Shown here: positions 7,844 through 17,059 of the stretch, one piece after another | Numbering within the stretch: position 1 is the stretch's first letter | How the letters are laid out: each line of letters begins with the position of its first letter | Origin: an uncultured Mediterraneibacter sp. | GTDB lineage: Bacteria; Bacillota; Clostridia; Lachnospirales; Lachnospiraceae | Direction of reading: 5' to 3' | Assembly (NCBI RefSeq): GCF_934309415.1 | Contig: NZ_CAKRDI010000001.1 | Span: 62,001 to 126,000, forward strand | Length of the DNA: 64,000 nucleotides | Translations under genes and position numbers: made by a program | Notes under the pieces: model-generated | The model's database searches: none | Seen by the model: the letters and a program-made list of their open reading frames with translations, nothing else | Told to the model about the DNA's origin: nothing

Positions 7844-8584
7844 ATGAATGAAATGCAAATTGTAATAACAAGAGCTGCCCCGGACGAACTTTACCATCAC
7901 GGTATTAAGGGTCAGAAATGGGGTGTCCGACGATATCAGAATAAAGATGGAAGTCTTACCAATGCCGGACGTAAACATTACGACAATGAGACCGCTAAGC
8001 TAAAAGAAGAAAAGAAAGTTCTTCGTAACAAGGCACGTACTCAGAAAAAAATCGATAAGGTTAAAGCTTTGAAATCAGAAGTTGATGATATGAAGAAAGC
8101 TGATAAAGAAGCAAAGGCCGGAGAGAGTCGAGAAGAAAAGAAAGCTCGTCTTATGAAAAGTTCTAACGCCAAAGAAATTTATCAGAACAAGGAGCTTTTC
8201 ACGACAGCAGAACTCGCAGATCGAATCAACCGTATCGACACAGAAGCACGGTTAGCTAGCAAGATAAACGAAGAGAAAACCGGTATGGCCTGGTTGAATG
8301 AGAAGATGGATAAAGCTTCCAATTCTATCAATTCTGCTACGAATCTATTTCAGAAAGTAGATACAGCATATTCTACAGTTTCAAAGTCAGCTATTGGTAA
8401 AGAAATTAAGAAACAGCTCGGTATTACAGATCCGGTTAAAAAGTTTGACGTTGACGACTTTATAAAGAATATGGATAAGAAAACGAACCAAGAAGTCAAA
8501 GACGCCAGCGAACGTGTAAACAATATGGAAAATCTCTATAACAAAGCCAACCGGTTTAATAATCGTAAAAAGGGATTGACTTAA
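7844..8584 (+). CDS. phage structural protein with the HHGIKGQKWGVRRYQ motif
   Basis: A 246-residue, very basic, helical protein. Near the N-terminus it has LYHHGIKGQKWGVRRYQ followed by DGSLTNAGRKHY, a widely shared signature of phage head proteins encoded near the portal and terminase in Clostridia phages. Its precise role is not known to me; scaffold, minor head or injected protein are all possible. Residues 40-130 are mostly Lys/Glu coiled coil. A GGGGGAGG site precedes the ATG, and the gene diverges from the reverse-strand cargo gene. Confidence 0.65.
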   Translation: MNEMQIVITRAAPDELYHHGIKGQKWGVRRYQNKDGSLTNAGRKHYDNETAKLKEEKKVLRNKARTQKKIDKVKALKSEVDDMKKADKEAKAGESREEKKARLMKSSNAKEIYQNKELFTTAELADRINRIDTEARLASKINEEKTGMAWLNEKMDKASNSINSATNLFQKVDTAYSTVSKSAIGKEIKKQLGITDPVKKFDVDDFIKNMDKKTNQEVKDASERVNNMENLYNKANRFNNRKKGLT

Positions 8585-8654
8585 GCTATAAGAATACTTT
8601 CTTAACCGTATCGCAATGAAAAATTACAATCAAATAAAAAGTAGGTGATAAACC

Positions 8655-10388
8655 TTGGCGTTATCGAACACTGCTGTCCCGAGATATTACGGACAGTTTA
8701 GAGATGCTGTTATCGCTGGAGAGATACCGGTCTGCGAAGAAGTCTCACTGGAAATGTTTCGAATCGATGACCTTATCGCCAATCCTGGAATATGGTATGA
8801 TGATTTAGCGGTTGAAGGATTTATACATTACTGCGAGAACGAACTTACACTAACTGATGGAGAGGATCTTCACTTACTGGATTCATTTAAACTGTGGGCT
8901 GAAGAAATATTCGGTTGGTATTACTACATAGAGCGGAGCATCTACGATCCTGATGAAGGACGTTATGTTAAAAAGACAATTAAGAAACGTCTGATTAATA
9001 AGCAATATTTGATAGTAGCTAGAGGTGCTGCGAAATCAATGTATGCAGCTTGTATTCAGAGTTATTTCTTAAATGTCGATACAACGACAACGCATCAGGT
9101 AACAACAGCTCCAACAATGAAACAGTCTGAAGAGGTGTTAGCTCCTATCAGAACTGCTATTACAAGAGCTAGAGGACCGTTATTCAAATTCCTTACCGAA
9201 GGATCTTTACAGAATACTACTGGTTCTAAAGCTAATAGACAGAAGCTTGCTAGCACTAAGAAAGGAATAGAAAATTTTCTTACTGGTTCGCTCTTGGAAA
9301 TCAGACCAATGAGTATAGACAAGCTTCAGGGATTGAATAGCCGAATAAATACTGTCGATGAATGGCTTTCTGGTGATGTACGTGAAGACGTCATCGGTGC
9401 ATTGGAACAGGGTGCTTCAAAGAATGATGATTACCTTATTGTTGCAATCAGTTCAGAAGGAACCGTTCGAAATGGTAGTGGCGATACAATCAAAATGGAA
9501 TTGCGTAAGATACTTAAAAACGAGTATCGAAATCCTAATGTATCCATATGGTGGTACAAGCTTGACTCTATTGATGAGGTTGGGCGACCCGACATGTGGA
9601 TTAAAGCTAACCCTAATCTGGATAAGACTGTTACATATGAGACTTATCAGAAAGATGTAGATAGAGCAGAACAAGCGCCTGCAGCAAGAAACGACATTTT
9701 AGCTAAGCGATTTGGTATTCCTCTGGAAGGATTCACGTATTATTTTACCTATGAAGAGACACTTCCTCATAGACGTAGAACCTTTTGGCAGATGCCATGT
9801 GCACTTGGTGCAGACCTTTCTCAAGGCGACGATTTCTGTAGTTTTACTTTCTTATTTCCATTACGTGACGGGTCATTCGGTATAAAGACTCGAAATTACA
9901 TTTCTGAATCAACTCTAAAGAAATTACCAGCGGCTATGCGAAGTAAATACGACGAGTTTATGAAAGAGGGTAGTCTTATTGTACTTGACGGTACCGTTTT
10001 AGATATGATGAAAGTTTACGATGACCTCGATCAACATATTATTGATAGTGATTATGATGTTCGTTGTTTTGGATACGACCCGTATGGGGCTAAAGAGTTC
10101 GTGAACCGTTACGAGATGGAAAATGGTCCTTACGGAATAGAGGTAGTACCTCAGGGCGCAAAGACTGAATCAATACCTCTTGGTGAACTGAAAAAGTTGT
10201 CTGAAGAAAGACTACTTATCTTTGACGAAGACATAATGATGTTCGCCATGGGTAACTGTATCACAATGGAAGACAGTAATGGTAACAGAAAACTGTATAA
10301 GAGAAAACGAGAACATAAGATTGACTGTGTAGCCGCTATGATGGACGCATACATAGCTTGGAAACTACACAAAGACGCTTTTGATTAA
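8655..10388 (+). CDS. terL: terminase large subunit
   Basis: A 577-residue packaging motor. The N-terminal ATPase has a Walker A variant, ARGAAKS (residues 122-128), and Walker B NTVDEW with Asp235-Glu236; ISSEG provides the coupling motif. The C-terminal RNase H-like nuclease has GADLSQGDD (Asp387), FGYDPYG and a final HKIDCVAAMMDA acidic position. It cuts and pumps DNA into the procapsid together with the small terminase and the HNH protein. The start is TTG at 8655 with TAGGTGAT 6 bases upstream; no in-frame ATG sits close to a better site. Length is normal for the family. Confidence 0.92.
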   Translation: MALSNTAVPRYYGQFRDAVIAGEIPVCEEVSLEMFRIDDLIANPGIWYDDLAVEGFIHYCENELTLTDGEDLHLLDSFKLWAEEIFGWYYYIERSIYDPDEGRYVKKTIKKRLINKQYLIVARGAAKSMYAACIQSYFLNVDTTTTHQVTTAPTMKQSEEVLAPIRTAITRARGPLFKFLTEGSLQNTTGSKANRQKLASTKKGIENFLTGSLLEIRPMSIDKLQGLNSRINTVDEWLSGDVREDVIGALEQGASKNDDYLIVAISSEGTVRNGSGDTIKMELRKILKNEYRNPNVSIWWYKLDSIDEVGRPDMWIKANPNLDKTVTYETYQKDVDRAEQAPAARNDILAKRFGIPLEGFTYYFTYEETLPHRRRTFWQMPCALGADLSQGDDFCSFTFLFPLRDGSFGIKTRNYISESTLKKLPAAMRSKYDEFMKEGSLIVLDGTVLDMMKVYDDLDQHIIDSDYDVRCFGYDPYGAKEFVNRYEMENGPYGIEVVPQGAKTESIPLGELKKLSEERLLIFDEDIMMFAMGNCITMEDSNGNRKLYKRKREHKIDCVAAMMDAYIAWKLHKDAFD

Positions 10389-10427
10389 GAAAGTAATAAT
10401 GTTTTCGTATAGAGGAGGAAATTCAAA

Positions 10428-11732
10428 ATGGGTATATTTGATGTGCTCAGACATGGCTGGGACGTCTTTAGAAACAGAGAACCTACATATTACAATAGCG
10501 GATACGCTTCGTCATACCGACCGGATCGTGTCAGACTTACTGGAGGCAATGAAAAATCTATCATTACCTCTATTTTTAACCGTATTGCAATAGACGCATC
10601 CCTTATTGACATTAAACATTGCAAAGTCGATGCGGAAGATCGTTATGTGGAGACAATCAATTCCGGTTTAAATAACTGTCTGACTCTTGAAGCGAATATA
10701 GATCAGACAGGACGAGCGTTCATTCATGATGCCGTTCTTAGTATGCTTGACGAGGGCGTAGTAGCTCTTGTTCCGACGCATACGTCAATAGATCCAACCG
10801 TGTCAGGATCATATAATATTGACGAATTACGAACAGGAAAGATAATTGAATGGCGACCAAAAGAAGTTATGGTTCGTTTGTATAACGAGGATACTGGACA
10901 GGAACAAGATGTACTGTTGCCTAAGAAAATAGTTGGTATAGTAGAGAATCCGTTGTACGCCGTTGTAAACGAACCTAATGGTACAACACAACGATTAAAG
11001 CAAAAAATGGCGTTGTTAGATTCGATCGATGCAACTACGAATTCTGGTAAATTAGATATGGTCATTCAGTTACCGTACATAATTAAATCAGAAACCAAAC
11101 GTAAAGAAGCTGAGAAGCGTATGCAAAGTATAGAAGACCAGTTGAAAGGTCCATATGGTATTGCCTACATCGACGGTACTGAAAAAGTCATTCAGTTGAA
11201 TCGTCCTGTTGAAAACAACTTGGCAAAACAGGTTGATGATCTTACAAAGTTACTATTCAGCCAGATTGGTCTTACCGAAGAAATACTTAACGGAACCGCT
11301 GATGAGCAAGCTATGCTGAACTATCATTCCAGAACAATAGAACCGATTTTATTGGCTATTGTAGATGAAATGAAACGAAAATTTCTGACCAAGACTGCGA
11401 GAACTCAGATGCAAACTATCAAGTTCTTCAGAAATCCTTTCAGACTTGTGCCACTTAACAGTATGGCTGAAATTGCGGATAAATTTACAAGAAATGAAAT
11501 TACTTCAAGTAATGAAATCCGACAGGCTATCGGCATGAAACCGTCTAAAGATCCAAAAGCAGATCAGTTGATTAATAGTAACTTGAATCATCCGGAAGAA
11601 ACTACACGAGTTCCGGTGAATAATAATGAAACTCAGGACACATCGTCTGAAACAAAACAGCAGACGAATTCGAATACTCCAACTTCATTTGGAGATATAC
11701 CAATATCTATGTTACCAGACATAGATGTCTAA
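10428..11732 (+). CDS. phage portal protein (HK97 type)
   Basis: A 434-residue portal protein, which forms the dodecameric ring at the capsid vertex for DNA entry and exit. The N-terminus (MGIFDVLRHGWDVF) and the pattern of a beta-rich clip region, then a long helix with QIGLTEEILNGTADEQAM and EPILLAIVDEMKRK, fit HK97-type portals. The tail after residue 390 is low-complexity (Asn/Thr/Gln), as is common. AGGAGG lies about 11 bases before the ATG. It follows the terminase directly, the canonical order. Confidence 0.85.
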   Translation: MGIFDVLRHGWDVFRNREPTYYNSGYASSYRPDRVRLTGGNEKSIITSIFNRIAIDASLIDIKHCKVDAEDRYVETINSGLNNCLTLEANIDQTGRAFIHDAVLSMLDEGVVALVPTHTSIDPTVSGSYNIDELRTGKIIEWRPKEVMVRLYNEDTGQEQDVLLPKKIVGIVENPLYAVVNEPNGTTQRLKQKMALLDSIDATTNSGKLDMVIQLPYIIKSETKRKEAEKRMQSIEDQLKGPYGIAYIDGTEKVIQLNRPVENNLAKQVDDLTKLLFSQIGLTEEILNGTADEQAMLNYHSRTIEPILLAIVDEMKRKFLTKTARTQMQTIKFFRNPFRLVPLNSMAEIADKFTRNEITSSNEIRQAIGMKPSKDPKADQLINSNLNHPEETTRVPVNNNETQDTSSETKQQTNSNTPTSFGDIPISMLPDIDV

Positions 11733-11904
11733 TTTAAATCTAATAGTCAAATTCCCTATAGCAGAAAACTAAATACCGAACGTAATAAGAGACAACCATA
11801 CTACGAGTCTGTATAGAGTCATGTTCGTAGAGATGAAGACTTTTAGAATTATTTTGTAACCATAAAACCTACTATTCAGATATGAAAAGGATGTGAAAAT
11901 CAAA

Positions 11905-13857
11905 ATGAGTAAGAAATGGGATTGCTCTGGATGGGCTACAAGAGCTGACATGCTTTGCTCTGATGGTAGAACGATCCGTAAAAATGCATTTGAAGAATGT
12001 GACGGACAGAAAGTTCCGGTTGTTTGGAATCACGATCATAGTGACCAGCACGCCGTATTAGGACATGCCTTGCTTAAAAATAGAGATGAAGGTGTGTATG
12101 CATATATCTCTTTCAATAATACAGAGGAAGGGAACCATGCTAAAGAACTTGTTCTTCACAAAGATATAGATCGTTTATCAATCTTCGCAAACAGACTCAG
12201 ACAGATGGGCGGAGATGTAATTCACGGAGAAATCAAAGAAGTGAGTCTCGTATTGGCTGGTGCAAATCCAGGAGCCATTATCGATTCAGTCATCGCTCAC
12301 GGTGACGAATCCTATGAAGAGGCATATATTCGCTCAGGCGATTTTATCGAAATTGGAGACACACTCGAACACTCCGATGACTCAAAAGGAGAACCAAAAG
12401 TGGCAGAAGATTCAAAGAAAACAGAAGACAAGAGTGTGAAAGACGTCATTAATACACTCACACCTGAACAGAAAAAAGCAGTAGCGGTAATGCTTGCTGA
12501 GGCCGCAAAAGGCACAACTGTAAAAGAAGAACCTAAAGAAGAGTCCAAAGACGACGAGATAAAACATTCAGATGAGCCAGATAGCGAAAAAACGGTTGCT
12601 GATGTATTAGCTACTCTTAATCCTGAACAGGAGAAAGCTGTGAATATTGCTATCGCACAGATTCTTGAGGATGCAGGGGTAGATCTCGATGACGAAGATG
12701 ATGAAGAGGGCAATGAAGCAGCCCACAGTGACTTAGGTCAGGAAGATGAAGGAGGAGATAACGTTATGAAACACAACGTATTTGATAAAGGATCACAGAC
12801 AAATGATCAGGGGCAGCAGGAAGTGCTTCAGCATGACGAATTCAAAGCTATCGTAGAAGAAGCAAAAAGAAGAAATTCAACGCTTAAGGATGCATTCCTT
12901 GCACATGGAATTACGTCAATTGAGACACTGTTCCCGGATCCAAAATCAGTTACCGATACACCTATGTTCATCAAACGTGAAGATTCATGGGTATCTGGTG
13001 TAATCAACAAAGTGCATAGAACGCCATACTCACGTATTAAGTCAGTGTTCGCAGATATCACAGAAGATGAAGCAAGAGCAAAAGGTTATGTTAAAGGCGC
13101 TCTGAAAAAAGATGAAGTGTTCAAGCTTCTGAAACGTGTGACTGTTCCTACAACAGTATATAAGAAACAGTCTATCGACAGGGACGACATTATCGATATT
13201 ACAGACTTCAACGTTATGGCGTGGCTGAAAGAAGAAATGCGTGGAATGTTGATGGAGGAACTTGCTCGTGCAATCCTGTTTGGCGATGGTCGTGGAAACT
13301 CTGATCCGGACAAGATCAATGAGCAGAACATTAGACCTATTTGGACAGATGATGATATGTATACTGTTAAAATTGAAAATCAGATTTCAAAAGATACCAC
13401 AGGTGCAGCAAGAGCAAAAGCATTTATCAGATCATGTATCAAATCAAGAAAAGAGTACAAAGGCTCTGGCAACCCGTCCATGTTCATTTCAGAAGATATG
13501 CTTACAGAATGCCTTCTGCTTGAAGATAAGAATGAGCGTGTAATCTACGATACCGAAGAGAAACTTCGTACAGCGCTGCGTGTGAAAGAAATCATCTCAG
13601 TACCTGTTATGGAAAACCTCTCCAGAGTGAAAGGGTCAAACACACATTACCTGGATGGTATGTATGTAAATCTTATCGATTACAACGTAGGTACAGACAA
13701 AGGTGGAGAGGTCGTAATGTACGACGATTTTGATATCGACTACAATAAACAGAAATATCTGACAGAGACTCATTGCGGCGGCGCTCTGATCAAACCATAT
13801 GCTGCTGTAGTCATTGAGTCAGTCATTCCGACATCTGAAGTAACAGAAGCAGCGTAA
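11905..13857 (+). CDS. prohead protease fused to major capsid protein
   Basis: A 650-residue polyprotein. Residues 1 to about 150 are an HK97-type (S78) prohead protease: GWATRADML, a histidine site NHDHSD (His43/His45) and the nucleophile in EVSLVLAGANP (Ser114). Residues ~155-285 are highly acidic and repeat a TPEQKKAVAVMLAEA / NPEQEKAVNIAIAQI motif, as expected for a scaffolding domain removed during maturation. Residues ~300-650 are the HK97-fold capsid protein. GTG at 11893 is in frame, but ATG 11905 has the better spacing from AGGATGTG. A second start site at 12766 could give capsid protein alone. The separate genes usual in this phage type are merged here. Confidence 0.88.
   Translation: MSKKWDCSGWATRADMLCSDGRTIRKNAFEECDGQKVPVVWNHDHSDQHAVLGHALLKNRDEGVYAYISFNNTEEGNHAKELVLHKDIDRLSIFANRLRQMGGDVIHGEIKEVSLVLAGANPGAIIDSVIAHGDESYEEAYIRSGDFIEIGDTLEHSDDSKGEPKVAEDSKKTEDKSVKDVINTLTPEQKKAVAVMLAEAAKGTTVKEEPKEESKDDEIKHSDEPDSEKTVADVLATLNPEQEKAVNIAIAQILEDAGVDLDDEDDEEGNEAAHSDLGQEDEGGDNVMKHNVFDKGSQTNDQGQQEVLQHDEFKAIVEEAKRRNSTLKDAFLAHGITSIETLFPDPKSVTDTPMFIKREDSWVSGVINKVHRTPYSRIKSVFADITEDEARAKGYVKGALKKDEVFKLLKRVTVPTTVYKKQSIDRDDIIDITDFNVMAWLKEEMRGMLMEELARAILFGDGRGNSDPDKINEQNIRPIWTDDDMYTVKIENQISKDTTGAARAKAFIRSCIKSRKEYKGSGNPSMFISEDMLTECLLLEDKNERVIYDTEEKLRTALRVKEIISVPVMENLSRVKGSNTHYLDGMYVNLIDYNVGTDKGGEVVMYDDFDIDYNKQKYLTETHCGGALIKPYAAVVIESVIPTSEVTEAA
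12751..12768 (+). promoter_or_regulatory. internal ribosome binding site and start codon inside the protease-capsid gene
   Basis: GGAGGAG at 12751-12757 is followed after 8 bases by an in-frame ATG at 12766, codon 288 of the fusion. Initiation here would give a 363-residue capsid protein without the protease and most of the acidic region. Its placement exactly at the domain boundary suggests it is functional. Confidence 0.6.
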
Positions 13858-13878
13858 ATTCAAAATGGAGGTTGGGTT

Positions 13879-14202
13879 ATGTCTAAATGGTGCGGGAAAA
13901 TAGGGTTTTCAGTAACTGAGGAATATGAACCAGGAAGTTATGAACCAAAAATCACAGAACGTACCTATTATGGTGACGTGATCGAAAACCGATATAAACG
14001 ACAACCATCTGACAGCGGAAACGACAATATCACCATATCTCAACAGATTAGTATCGTTGCTGATCCGTATGTTCTGATGGAATGTTGGAAAATTGCCTAT
14101 ATTGAGTATCTAGGAAATCTGTGGAAAGTGACTAATGTTACCCCGCAGTTCCCTAGACTCATACTAACCCTTGGAGGTATGTACAATGAGAACACGCCTT
14201 GA
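13879..14202 (+). CDS. head closure-type connector protein
   Basis: A 107-residue, beta-rich protein (IGFSVTEEYEPGSYEPKITERTY, then LGNLWKVTNVTPQFPRLILTLGG). Its size and position directly after the capsid gene fit the head-closure (Hc1) proteins of siphophages, which plug the portal. GGAGG lies upstream of the ATG. Its end overlaps the start of the next gene. Fold assignment is from context and secondary-structure pattern, not from diagnostic residues. Confidence 0.6.
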   Translation: MSKWCGKIGFSVTEEYEPGSYEPKITERTYYGDVIENRYKRQPSDSGNDNITISQQISIVADPYVLMECWKIAYIEYLGNLWKVTNVTPQFPRLILTLGGMYNENTP

Positions 14203-14491
14203 ATTACAAAGTAAATTTGAGGAAATGCTGGGTAGCAATCAAGTGTACTATAAAGCTCCTGGGAATATGAAAATGACCTACCCGGCGATAATTTATAAAA
14301 AAAGTAACATAGATGTAAGACGAGCTAACAATAAAGTTTATTTGAAAAGAAATAGATACGAAATAACTATTATTGATAGGCGACCAGATAATCCGGTAAT
14401 CGATAAGATATTGGAACTGCCATACAGTTCATATGACAGGACATATGTATCTGATAACTTACATCACGATTCTATAACACTATATTGGTAA
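14186..14491 (+). CDS. tail completion / tail terminator protein
   Basis: A 101-residue protein beginning MRTRLELQSKFEEMLGSNQVYY. The pattern of an N-terminal helix, YPAIIYK strand, RYEITIIDRRPDN and a final beta strand ending SITLYW is typical of small tail-terminator or tail-completion proteins encoded just before the tail tube gene. The frame is open to a TTG at 14171, but GGAGG at 14173-14177 points to ATG 14186. It overlaps the previous gene by 17 bases. Confidence 0.65.
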   Translation: MRTRLELQSKFEEMLGSNQVYYKAPGNMKMTYPAIIYKKSNIDVRRANNKVYLKRNRYEITIIDRRPDNPVIDKILELPYSSYDRTYVSDNLHHDSITLYW

Positions 14492-14508
14492 TAAGGAGGA
14501 AATACCCT

Positions 14509-15165
14509 ATGGCTATACTTGAATGGGATAAAACTGGCGAACGCGAATATGAAACTGGTGTCAGCAAAGGTGTATTGTTCCCACAGGAAACAGGTGGATC
14601 ATACGGAAAAGGCGTCGCATGGAGCGGTCTTACTGGAGTAACAGAAAGTCCGTCCGGTGCAGAACCAACTGCGTTATACGCTGATAATATCAAATATCTG
14701 AACATCCTTTCGGCTGAAGAGTACGCAGCAACGATCGAAGCATACATGTACCCGGACGAATGGGCGGAATGTAATGGTGAAGTGGAAGCTGCTCCAGGCG
14801 TTACAATCGGTCAGCAGAAACGTAAAGGATTCGGATTTACATGGCAGACAATCAAAGGAAACGACACTGATTATGAGGAGCATGGTTACAAGATCCATAT
14901 CTTTTACAACGGACTTGCACAGCCGTCTGAAAAAGGATACGAGACAGTTAACGACAACCCGGATGCTATTACTTTCTCTTGGGAAGTAAGTACTACACCT
15001 ATTAAAGTTACAGGTGCTAAACCGACCGCATCCCTTACAATCGACTCAACAAAGGTTAAAGCTGAAACATTGAAGAAACTGGAAGACAAACTCTATGGAA
15101 CAGCATCTACAGAGCCGGAACTTCCGCTTCCAGATGAGATCATCGAAATGTTCAAGGCTGCATAA
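14509..15165 (+). CDS. major tail tube protein
   Basis: A 218-residue tail tube protein: MAILEWDKTGEREYETGVSK, a central LSAEEYAATIEAYMYPDEW region and EVSTTPIKVTGAKPTASLTID near the C-terminus. This order matches phi13-type major tail proteins, which stack as hexamers around the tape measure. The frame is open 8 codons further up, but AAGGAGGA 8 bases before ATG 14509 defines the start. A partial terminator follows, a common way to keep tube protein in excess over downstream tail proteins. Confidence 0.85.
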   Translation: MAILEWDKTGEREYETGVSKGVLFPQETGGSYGKGVAWSGLTGVTESPSGAEPTALYADNIKYLNILSAEEYAATIEAYMYPDEWAECNGEVEAAPGVTIGQQKRKGFGFTWQTIKGNDTDYEEHGYKIHIFYNGLAQPSEKGYETVNDNPDAITFSWEVSTTPIKVTGAKPTASLTIDSTKVKAETLKKLEDKLYGTASTEPELPLPDEIIEMFKAA

Positions 15166-15197
15166 ATATAATACCAATTAACTATGTATTAATTAAA

Positions 15198-15230
15198 GGG
15201 GTTCTACTGTCACAGGTAGAATCCTTATTT
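15198..15230 (+). terminator. attenuator hairpin after the tail tube gene
   Basis: GGGTTCTAC (15199-15207) pairs with GTAGAATCC (15216-15224) through one G-T wobble, with an 8-base loop, followed by TTATTT. The weak T run suggests partial termination between the tail tube gene and the tail chaperone genes, since these genes are otherwise contiguous. Confidence 0.6.
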
Positions 15231-15251
15231 ATATGAAAGGAGTATACGAAT

Positions 15252-15665
15252 ATGTTAACAAAAACAATTACATACACAGATTACAACGGCGAGGAAAGAA
15301 CAGAAGATTTTCTCTTCAATCTTAAGAAATCAGAGATTATGGAAATGGAACTTGGTAAAACAGGTGGGCTTGCGGAACATCTTCAGCGTATCGTGAAGGC
15401 CCAGAACACGCCGGAAATCGTGAAAGAATTTAAAGAACTTATCTTAAAGGCGTACGGAGAGAAGAGTGCAGATGGAAAACGTTTCATCAAAGTGAACGAT
15501 GCGGGTGTGCCGTTATCTATTGGATTTGAGCAGACAGAAGCTTACTCTGAATTATTTATGGAATTATCTACAAACGCAGAAGCAGCTGCAGCATTTGTCA
15601 ACGGTATCGTTCCGGCTGATATGAAACCAGATATGAATGCATCTCCAGCACTGGCAAGTAAATAA
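15252..15665 (+). CDS. tail assembly chaperone (gpG-like)
   Basis: A 137-residue protein starting MLTKTITYTDYNGEERTEDF, with FNLKKSEIMEME, ELILKAYGEKS and FIKV typical of Gram-positive phage tail assembly chaperones. These proteins bind the tape measure during assembly. AAGGAG lies upstream of the ATG. In many phages this gene is joined to the next by a programmed frameshift; here the next gene has its own start 20 bases after the stop and no overlap, so independent translation is more likely. Confidence 0.8.
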   Translation: MLTKTITYTDYNGEERTEDFLFNLKKSEIMEMELGKTGGLAEHLQRIVKAQNTPEIVKEFKELILKAYGEKSADGKRFIKVNDAGVPLSIGFEQTEAYSELFMELSTNAEAAAAFVNGIVPADMKPDMNASPALASK

Positions 15666-15685
15666 TCCGGCAGGAGGTATAGTAC

Positions 15686-16228
15686 ATGCTTACGATTACT
15701 GTACCAGAAAAAAATCTGTTTATCGCCGCAACTGACGAATTTGTTCATATAGATGCGACGAAATTACAATTAGAACACTCTCTTATCTCAATATCAAAAT
15801 GGGAACAAACATGGAATAAACCGTTTCTTAATTCTAACAACAAATCTGTCGAGGAAACCCTAGATTACATTCGATGTATGACTATTACGCAAAACGTGAA
15901 TCCGTTAGTTTATCACTGCCTTACAGCAGAGAACATTTCACTTGTAGACAAATATATAAATTCTCCAATGACTGCTACAACTATATCTAATCAGAAAAAG
16001 GAACAGGGTGGCAGGACAATCGTAACTAATGAACTTGTTTATCACTGGATGATTGATTTAGGGATACCAGTCGAGTTTGAAAAATGGCATTTTAACAGAC
16101 TTATGACACTTATACAGGTCAGAGCATTAAAGACTCAGCCTCAAAAGAAAATGAGTAGAAAAGAAGTAATGAGTAAATATGCAGCTGTTAATGCTGCTAG
16201 AAGAAAGAAACACAACAGTAAAGGTTAG
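15686..16228 (+). CDS. second tail assembly chaperone (gpT-like)
   Basis: A 180-residue protein with LQLEHSLISISKWEQTWNKPFL, DYIRCMTITQNV, HWMIDLGIPVEFEKWHFNRL and a C-terminal basic NAARRKKHNSKG. This is a recurrent partner of the gpG-like chaperone in Firmicutes siphophages and takes the position of gpT. AGGAGG precedes the ATG by 8 bases. It presumably keeps the long tape measure soluble before tube assembly. Confidence 0.75.
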   Translation: MLTITVPEKNLFIAATDEFVHIDATKLQLEHSLISISKWEQTWNKPFLNSNNKSVEETLDYIRCMTITQNVNPLVYHCLTAENISLVDKYINSPMTATTISNQKKEQGGRTIVTNELVYHWMIDLGIPVEFEKWHFNRLMTLIQVRALKTQPQKKMSRKEVMSKYAAVNAARRKKHNSKG

Positions 16229-16240
16229 GAGGATAATCAC

Positions 16241-17050
16241 ATGGGTGTATATAACGTACATGGTGGACATTCACTCAAATGCCGTGGAGCAAGTGGACTC
16301 CTCGACGAAGTTAATGAAGATCGTAAGGTAAAAAATAAAGTCATTTCTTTGCTTAGAGCAGAGGGACATACCGTATACGACTGTACAGACGATAACGGCA
16401 CTAATCGAGATAACAACCTTAGTAGCATTGTCGCGAAATGTAATAAACACGAAGTCGATCTGGATGTATCTATTCATCTGAATTCAGGACGTAATGATCA
16501 AAAAGGTGACGGAAAACCTGGCGGAGTAGAAGTATTTAACTATGATTCCGGTACCAAGGAGATCTCTGATCGTATCTGTAAAAGAATTTCAGCTGAACTA
16601 GGTATCACAAACAGAGGTACAAAATACGATAAAGGACTATATGTGTTAAGAAAGACAAGTTCTAAAGCATTACTTGTAGAGTGCTGCTTCGTTGACGACA
16701 AAGACGATGCTAAGGCTTGGAACGCTGATAAATGTGCAAAAGCTATCGTAGAAGGAATTCTCAACAAGTCTATTTCTGGCGGAAGTAACAAAACATCCAC
16801 GTCAGGATCAGCATCAAAACCAAGCACACCCGCTTCCTCGAACAGTAAAGAATTCAAAGTAAAAGTAGATATTAAAGATTTGTGTGTACGTACCGGACCA
16901 GGTACCAATTACAGTAAAACCGGCAAGTATACAGGAATCGGTACGTTTACTATCGTAGCTGTAAAATCTGGTAAAGGATCTACTGCCGGTTGGGGTAAAC
17001 TCAAATCCGGAGCGGGCTGGATCTCATTAGATTTCGCTAAGAGAATTTAA
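16241..17050 (+). CDS. endolysin: N-acetylmuramoyl-L-alanine amidase with SH3b domain
   Basis: A 269-residue lysin. Residues 1-175 are an Amidase_3 domain with zinc ligands His10 (in VHGGHS), Glu23 and His79 (in SIHLNS) and catalytic Glu147 (in LLVECCFVDD); it cleaves the MurNAc-L-Ala amide bond of peptidoglycan. A Ser/Thr/Gly linker (about 178-205) leads to a C-terminal SH3b wall-binding domain (VRTGPGTNYSKTGKY). There is no signal peptide, so release depends on the holin encoded at 34,753. The gene lies between the tail chaperones and the gp10-like gene instead of with the holin, so a structural (tail-borne) role cannot be excluded. Confidence 0.9.
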   Translation: MGVYNVHGGHSLKCRGASGLLDEVNEDRKVKNKVISLLRAEGHTVYDCTDDNGTNRDNNLSSIVAKCNKHEVDLDVSIHLNSGRNDQKGDGKPGGVEVFNYDSGTKEISDRICKRISAELGITNRGTKYDKGLYVLRKTSSKALLVECCFVDDKDDAKAWNADKCAKAIVEGILNKSISGGSNKTSTSGSASKPSTPASSNSKEFKVKVDIKDLCVRTGPGTNYSKTGKYTGIGTFTIVAVKSGKGSTAGWGKLKSGAGWISLDFAKRI

Positions 17051-17059
17051 GGAGACTGT

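Noticed and set aside
15640..15700. Programmed frameshift joining the two tail chaperone genes
   Set aside because: The genes do not overlap, a stop and 20 bases separate them, and the second has its own AGGAGG and ATG.
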